Positions 57,230-64,000 of a stretch of DNA of 64,000 nt are shown here, piece by piece (position 1 is the first letter of the stretch; each line of letters opens with the position of its first letter). Below the pieces are notes generated by a model that made no database searches, was not told where the DNA came from, and saw only the letters and a list, made by a program, of their open reading frames with translations. The stretch comes from Stenopsyche tienmushanensis (Eukaryota > Arthropoda > Insecta > Trichoptera > Stenopsychidae): contig WACJ01000527.1 in assembly GCA_008973525.1 (NCBI GenBank), positions 992,001 to 1,056,000 on the forward strand, written 5' to 3'. The position numbers and the translations under genes are program-made.

Positions 57230-57745
57230 CAATTTCTCATATTGCTTCCGCAATGTCTCCCATATCAGGTTCTATCGCATCTTTTCAGATTTTTTCAGTT
57301 CATTCATCCAGGGTTTTTTTCTGATCAGCATCTGGGATTCTTCGTCGAATCCTTCCTTCTCCACAAATAGCTTTAATGTCTCAATGAATATGCTTGCTGA
57401 AGATATGTCAGCAGAAGGCTTTCCCCATGAATTTAAAGTTCTCTGATACCATGTCGTCCTTTGAATTTTTTAAGCCAGCCCAAACTTGCTTTGAAGGTGG
57501 AATCTCCATTTAATTTTGTATTGAAAAATATTGCTTTTTCACTCAGTAATGGACCAGAAATGGTAGTGACAACTTCTGTATTTCCTGAATTTTTTGTAGC
57601 GTTTTTGAATTATTTTCTCACATATCGATCCTTCTCCGAAAGCTCTTTTCTAATTGAAATTCCGACCCTTCATATGGTATGCCCTAAGATGTCAACAAAC
57701 ACTATTTTTTTCATAGGTGTTTTGGTCTCGTTTCGTTAATTATGT
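57230..57745 (-). mobile_element. pogo/Tigger-like transposase relic
   Basis: Minus-strand translation in broken frames gives TFKASLGWLKKFKGRHGIRE, GKPSADISSASIFIETLKLF and VEKEGFDEE. This corresponds to the CENP-B-type helix-turn-helix region of pogo-group transposases (FKASxGWLxxFKxRHGIRxL...LSAD). It lies directly beside the 56836-57213 MITE. Earlier and later parts are not recognisable. Confidence 0.65.
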
Positions 57746-60700
57746 TTTGTGTTCTCTATTGAGGTCATTTGAACTGTTTGTAAACATAGAATGTTATTAT
57801 CTTCAAACAATCATTATATCACACTTTCGCGTTGTTTACAGCATGTTACTCTTTTTTTGCTGAAATTTATAATCCGTGCGTAAATCTCTAAGATCTTGAT
57901 TTTGTGTAGGAAAAAAAAATAACAAAACACTTCATCTTGATGTTAAAAAATAAATTGTTGCGTAGGCGAGCTAGATTGCTCTCTTTCGTGGCGGAGAATG
58001 ATTCGCCATAAAACAGTCTTTAAATTGATCATCATCGATGATTTTTAACTTTTACTGTTTTCTCTCGCTTTAATGTCATTGACGCCTAAACGTCAACTGA
58101 TTCTTCAACATGGACCCGACAAAAATTAATGCAGAAATAATTTGGCAGAGTGTCGATTTGGCACGGCGCGAGGTAAACACTATTTTTTGGTCCAAGAAAA
58201 TCAATGTCACGTGACGTGGTTACCTCTGATGTTATGCATAACGAAATGAAAATAAAAACATCAGTCAGACGACGTCTGTCGCAGCGCTTGCACTGCTTGG
58301 GATATTTTTGGACAAAGAAAGTGCTAAAAATCTGTCGAAGATGGAAAGTTTGTGTAAGTAGTGGGCGTTCGGCTTCATCGTTCTATTTCAATCTCGAATT
58401 CTTTCCGACATCTCCGATTAACGGCAGGAATTTTGAACAAATCCATTGTCTTTGCTGATTATCGACATTGATGCTTCTTATCGTTTGAACATCGCGCAAT
58501 GAATCATTGAGGCTGCTCGCCATTTATGGCGAAGATTAATTTCATCGTACGAGCAAATAGCGCGGACGGAAAGTTACATCGTGATGAACTCGTAGATTTC
58601 GAGGAAATCAGGATGAAAAATCAAACAGCCTTGTCGCTAAATCGGAGCACTGACAAAGTAATCGCATCTTCGGAAGGTGTTGGCAAACATGATAAAAATC
58701 AGTTTATTTTTATGACAGATTTCTGCAATAATCATCAGTTCGATGCGAGCTGATTGCAAAGATAAATACTCAAACAAACACGATAATTTCTTTTGTCGAA
58801 TTCCAAGTCTGTATCCCACTTTGCCACATTCAAACTTGAATTTAAGTGAAGTGAACCGTATATAGCGCAGTAGAACGTCACGAAAAAGGAAACTTGAAAA
58901 CTCGCAGTTAATCGGAAAGAATGGGAACCTTGTGATGAGCGTGTGTTTGTCTATGCGTAGCATATAGCAACCACTACCCAAGTAGCAATCCTATTTTATT
59001 ATATATTACACAAACGCAGCTTCATTTCTATTGACCGCGCGTCTCATGCATATTTTTTATTCAATCTATCAAACTTCTGCAGCTTCTCGGATCTCTTATC
59101 CAGTTATGATGTTTTGCTAAATTACAATGGTATTATCGATAGAGTGCCTATCGGTAGATCTTCCCATTGATGTATGTTTTCGTTTCTTCTCAATTCTGCA
59201 TCATGATAAAATCTTTAGATATTGTCTCTCATGCATGCTATCGTCAATTATCGATCAAAATAATCATATTTCAATCTGCTGAGCAAGGAGTGCGATTGGT
59301 GGTGTTTACATTTGAAAATCGTCGGTTTCGCTATAACGAACAGTTATAGGCTTTTCATATGGTTCACTCCTTATTTTTGCTAGAGTTTCAGCGATAATCA
59401 GTTATAAATAGACTGGATGTGGAATCGTCATTGGGAGCTTCAATTTCTTGTTTAAAAATGAATCGATTCATACACATAGAAATTACGATGGTGTCAGAAG
59501 TGGTATCCCTCAGCAATTGAATCCCGCTGAAGATCTATCGTTATTATAACTGGAATTTTTGAAAATGTATCATTTAACATCATTTTTGATCTTCGTTACT
59601 ATTTAAGCGGATGTTGTACTCCGTTTGGAATTATCAGTTTCTTTATTGTTTTGCGCTATCTATTTTTACTGTTCTGCTTTTGTAATTTCTTTGTCCTCTG
59701 TTTTTACATTTCAATGTAAAAACATAAGTATTAACCGTTACAAATAGTCTCTTTTTTCATATTTTTATAGGCACAACCCTTCTACTTAATGTAACATTGT
59801 TCTAATAATTGTGGATGAGCACATTGACTTTTATTTTCCAGTCGGTTTTCCACTCTAAATATAATGCCTTTAGTAAGCATTATAGTTAAAATGTCAATGA
59901 ATAGAGCTCGTGGCTCAATAAAAGAGTGAAAGCGTTTCAGAATCGAACCAGATTCAGTGAACTCTTGTCTTCTAACATTGAACTGTCTATTTTAAGTCGT
60001 CTCAATAGAGTTGTCGTTTATTTTGATCTTGCCCTGTTGTTGGCCGACAAAGCAAAGTGTGTCATACTAGGCGGCATCCTCGCGCTTATTTATCAACAGC
60101 CTCCAACTGTTCAACGGTTTGCAGACGCATCAATGAAGAACATGTTCTCGATGACTACCTTTGATGGTGAGACTCGGTTATAGCGACATTGAGGGATTCT
60201 AACAGTCATGTCGATCGGGAGAGGCGTACCCTATAATGCTGATGAAGACAACCTTCGTCGAATTGCATCGACTTTGCCGCACAAAGAAGTTGTTTTTTTT
60301 TTAACATCGTTACTAAATAGCTTTTCGATTAGATCATTCCTGTTTTTAGAAGTCTGTATCATCGTTGGGATGCTTGTCTCGATTAACACGTTCGTCGCTG
60401 CGTCCACCGTATATGGTGGACGGGCGTTCCCCCGCACGAGTCCCGTTGCGTAATTTCTGTAGACGTGTTTTTCCTCTGCTTAATTAACATTGAATTAACA
60501 AGCTATTTAATGGAATTAGCAAATGCAAATATAAAATAAACAGAATATAAAAAAATATATATTATATATAACATCATCGTCGGATTACAGGGGGTGCCGG
60601 ATTACCACGGATCCCCTTGAAGACAGTTCTTTAACAGATTCAGCGTAGCATAGACAACAACGGTATGTCAGTGTCCGGCACTAAGATGTTTATTAGCCAC

Positions 60701-62418
60701 TCTCAACATTTTGGTTCGCAACATTCTACCTGAAATATAATGCGGTCAACATAGCTACTGGCACAAGAGAACTTGATATTGAAATTCGAGTCGACTATTT
60801 TTTTCTATCTTGAAATTAATCACTGTCATTTTTCATACTACAGATGATCGAATATAATATGCTGTTTCTATCGCAACAGGCATTTCTCATATTGTGCAAA
60901 ATAAATCGATAAAAAATAAATTAAACCACTTTTGTGACTTAGGTGATAAAAACGATAACCACATGCAAATATATTCAAACTCGCTGTTATCAAATACATT
61001 GTGTAGGTAATGTACAACATATGAATGCCATACATTTTAACAATGCAAAAAGATAATAGTTTAATTCTATCAAGATCTCCCAGATAATTCGGTGAATCCC
61101 CCGTTTCAGAACAACAGAAATGTGTTGATTTGACTCGTGATATGCGCGTTCATTTCCCTTTCGAATACGTTAACTGTTTAAGTCTTGTTTGAAAAAAAAG
61201 TAAGTGAATCTCAACCCGGTATTTCTACTTCGAAGGCCGACACCATTGCAGTACGTTCACCATTCTATTTTCTTGTGGCGGTATTACATAAAGCACGACA
61301 TGGTTGTAACCTACAAAAAGCCTTGGTGCTCTCGTTGCGTTTGTAGAGTTACATCAATCGCTCTTTCTACTTTGTTGCTTCACATCTGTGCTGCATGAAA
61401 CTACCGATCGTTTTGTTCCAATTTTTTGGCATCGGTCTTTGTCGATTTCTGCTTTTGCAATCCGAAATCGAGAAGCAGTGAGGCAGTAATGAGACGGTAT
61501 TCAAAACTTTTGTGATCAAAAATGTCCACTTATGTTCCATGTATTGTTATAAATGATCTTTGATCAGAGCCGTAACGAGGGTATGAAGCGCGGATAATTT
61601 ATTTTTTAAAGTTAACTAATATTATTATAAATGCAATATATTAAATACTATTATAATGTATGTTTTTAGATAATATACAAAGATAGTCCCAAAAGTATCC
61701 AACCTAATGTATAGATGGCGGTTACTGTTTTAAAAAAATACTATTATAGAACGTAGACGCTACGTTGCTTCCGTGATCGTACAGATCATAGAAAATGCCG
61801 CAAAAAGCTCTAAAAGAGGACGGAGTGACAATAAGGCTTGTATGTCTAATCGGTCCGCTTTTCGGACCGCTGATATGACAAATGAGCGATTCGCGATCGG
61901 ATGTCATACCTGAACATGTCTTCAGAACGATAACAAACTCTCCTTGTGGAATTGTCTGAAGAACATCGATCGGGTGATTGATAGTCATTTGATTATCAAT
62001 TACTTTAAATCAATCAAATTATTTTAAAACAATGAATGTTACTGGGATATCCGCACTCATATGCTTGGGAATTTCATCTTAAATGATTATAAATTTAGAA
62101 ATCATGTCTTTTTTATGAAAAGAGTTGCTCAGAGTTTACATTTTTTTTGTACGCTAAAGAAATCCTTTGTTTACAAAATAAACTGTCCTGGTCGAATAAA
62201 ATATGGAAAGCAGCCAACTTTATTCATACATTTTCATGTTGTAATTTTGTATCATGTCTAACTCAAGTATTTATTATGCAAGATGATTTTTAAAATAATT
62301 TAACGTATTTTTAACTTTAAAGTTCATAAAACAAAAGTTCATTTTTGGCTAAAAGCGGTGGATTTCAGTTGAAAACAATTTTGTTTGGGAGTTTAATGTT
62401 TTTATTTTTATTGTTTCA
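57746..62418. other. intergenic DNA upstream of GTPBP2
   Basis: No firm gene. A short frame at 58110-58172, MDPTKINAEIIWQSVDLARR plus E, ends exactly at a GTAAAC donor and could be an isolated first exon, but no second exon was found. Frames at 59926-60183 and 60208-60453 are not recognised. Confidence 0.4.
61722..61990 (-). mobile_element. R1-like retrotransposon C-terminal relic
   Basis: The minus strand reads CSGMTSDRESLICHISGPKS, GPIRHTSLIVTP and FCGIFYDLYDHGS, the same motif order as the relics at 45.4-46.3 kb and 55.8-56.2 kb. Only the last 80 or so codons remain. Confidence 0.55.
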
Positions 62419-62438
62419 GATAAAATTTTTAATTCACT

Positions 62439-64000
62439 ATGGATTTCTTCTTCACACCATCTCTCTCCAATACATCAGAGACGGTTTTCCAATTCAGTCT
62501 AACGCCAAAAGACAAACATTTATCCTGTCCACAATCTACAGAACAAGAGGAAACACATCAGACAGATAGAAACAACAAAGGTTCATCTAAGAAAGGAAGA
62601 CGGAGACGCAAGAGGGGAAAAGTAAGAAGAGAAATACCGATGGACACTGAAAAGGTTGACTATAAAACATTGGACGATATACCTTGTGATAATCAAGCTA
62701 GTATTAAAAATAAAAAAATGGAAAATAACTTATACACTAGTCAGAAAAAAAGTGATATAAATCTACTCTCAGATCTTCAAGATCGAACATCAAAGAAAAA
62801 CTTATGTAAACTCCTTAAAAGTGATAATAATAGTGAGTCTTGTAGTAAAAATAGCTCTAATATAAGCTGGCTAGATAGTTTCGATGATTCTAAAACGGAC
62901 AGCGAAATATTCATATTCGAGGAAGACACCACTGAGCAAAATGCATCTTTCAAAGAGAAATGCAAAAATCAGCAAGCTAACCAGAAACAAAATGCTTATT
63001 CAAAATCAGTAAATTCAAAGAAAGGGAAATCCGGTGTCAGCTGGCTCGACCCCGATGACTCTGAGGACGATAACGACGATATCGAAGATCTCAATTGCAA
63101 TTCTTTGAATTTGAAAGACGATAAAGTTTTGAATAGCACTCAGAATAAAAGTCTAAACGCTTACAAGCAGAGATTTTTCTTGGCGAAAGAAAAGAAGTCT
63201 TTGGAATGCAACGTGTCCAATTCCGCTCCGACTACTTCTCATATATGGAACAACGAGAAGGTTGTCATAAAAGATAACAACTCAAAAATAGGCGTCAATG
63301 TCAACGATTGGAACAGGATCAGCAACAAAAAGAAAGACAAGTACGACGGAACGAAAAGGAGCAGAAGAAAAACAGAACCCTTCGATTTTGCCCAGCAGGC
63401 CGAGGGCGAAGTGAAAGATCTTCCAAAATCGCCAAACGCCCTATTAAACGTTATAAATTCAAACTTTTCCTCGTGGGACATACCCAGCGGGCTTTGTAAT
63501 TTTATGGCCGATGGAAATGATAACACGACAAAGTCTCTAGATGGCAGAAATTTACTTTCTGGATCCATTTCCGGGAAAGGATTATTTGTTCCGTTTGAAA
63601 ATTTTAATAATAATCTATCTAGAGAGGATTCGCTGGAAAGAATCTTCGATGAAGATTATTGTGAGGATACGGACGATTTGATGTCCGATAGTAATTCGGA
63701 CGCCGGAAGATCTGAGTCGGAGGACGAGGAAGATCGAAGAGGCGAGAGCCTTTACGGTGCTCTTCCACCGGAACCTCAACTCGGAAATATTGAATATAAA
63801 TTGAAATTGGTAAATCCAACAAAACAGAGATTTGAACATCTAGTAACGCAGGTGCGTTCATTGATATGCAATTGAATGAATTTACTCGTCATCGTTGTTT
63901 TATAAAAATGTATTTCATTGTATATTAATTTTTTAGATGAAATGGCGACTGCGAGAAGGGCAAGGAGAAGCATTGTATGAAATTGGCGTGCGGGATTGTG
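62439..64000 (+). CDS. GTPBP2: GTPBP2-type GTP-binding protein, N-terminal part
   Basis: 5' part of a translational-GTPase-family gene (GTPBP1/2 group, implicated in ribosome rescue in vertebrates). Exon 1 (62439-63851) encodes 471 residues and ends at CAG/GTGCGT; exon 2 starts at 63937 after TTTTAG with MKWRLREGQGEALYEIGVRD and runs off the window. The join LGNIEYKLKLVNPTKQRFEH plus LVTQMKWRLREG matches the GTPBP2 region before the G domain. The long N-terminal extension is insect-like and disordered: a basic stretch KKGRRRRKRGKVRRE (51-65), two SWLD acidic motifs (ISWLDSFDDSKTDSE near 141 and VSWLDPDDSEDDND near 199), and an acidic DSNSDAGRSESEDEEDR. An acceptor at 62411-62419 just upstream suggests a 5' UTR intron. 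The G domain lies beyond the window. Confidence 0.88.

Noticed and set aside
60571..60640. Possible tRNA gene around GGATTACAGGGGGTGCC
   Set aside because: No cloverleaf with acceptor stem, anticodon arm and B box could be drawn.

Overview
The window is AT-rich eukaryotic nuclear DNA from an insect, very probably a moth or related lepidopteran. The evidence is three giant single-exon silk-type repeat proteins, short GT-AG introns, and dense relics of mariner, R1-like, hAT and tRNA-SINE elements. The species cannot be named from the sequence alone.

Layout. (1) 1.7-26 kb, plus strand: a silk gene cluster. Gene A (1981-7030) is a Ser/Gly sericin-like protein. Gene B (16561-22443) is an acidic N-terminal region followed by poly-Ala/Gly/Ser repeats with Trp-Gly clusters. 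Exon C (22606-25977) is a third giant repeat exon of Ala/Gly/Ser blocks punctuated by Lys-X-Lys-Arg motifs. A and B share one plan: homologous promoter, a 15-17 codon signal-peptide exon ending in CAG at phase 0, an intron, then a giant exon. Exon C has the same kind of exon start but no visible first exon or promoter of its own. (2) 8.6-14.3 kb, between A and B: mariner elements, tRNA-derived SINEs and other dispersed repeats. (3) 26-32 kb: intergenic DNA with mariner and non-LTR relics. (4) 32.4-39.1 kb, minus strand: a Skp2 orthologue (F-box plus leucine-rich repeats), reconstructed exon by exon, with a mariner and a retrotransposon fragment in its introns. (5) 43.8-47.9 kb, minus strand: a complete nine-exon ZPR1 gene, 450 aa, with an R1-like relic in one intron. 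(6) 48-62.4 kb: no firm gene; hAT, mariner, Tigger-like, MITE and R1-like remnants. (7) 62.4 kb to the right edge, plus strand: the first exons of a GTPBP2-type GTPase gene, cut by the window end.

How it fits together. The silk genes are probably co-expressed in silk glands from related TATA promoters. They are secreted structural proteins and look like tandem duplicates that diverged in repeat type. Genes A and B each carry one frame break inside repeats, either an assembly error or real. Skp2 (SCF ubiquitin ligase), ZPR1 and GTPBP2 are ordinary housekeeping neighbours and have no evident functional link to silk.

The most interesting part is the silk cluster: conserved promoter blocks, a possible decayed third promoter with signal-peptide exon at about 19.0 kb, and the possibility that exons B2 and C are alternatively spliced to one first exon.
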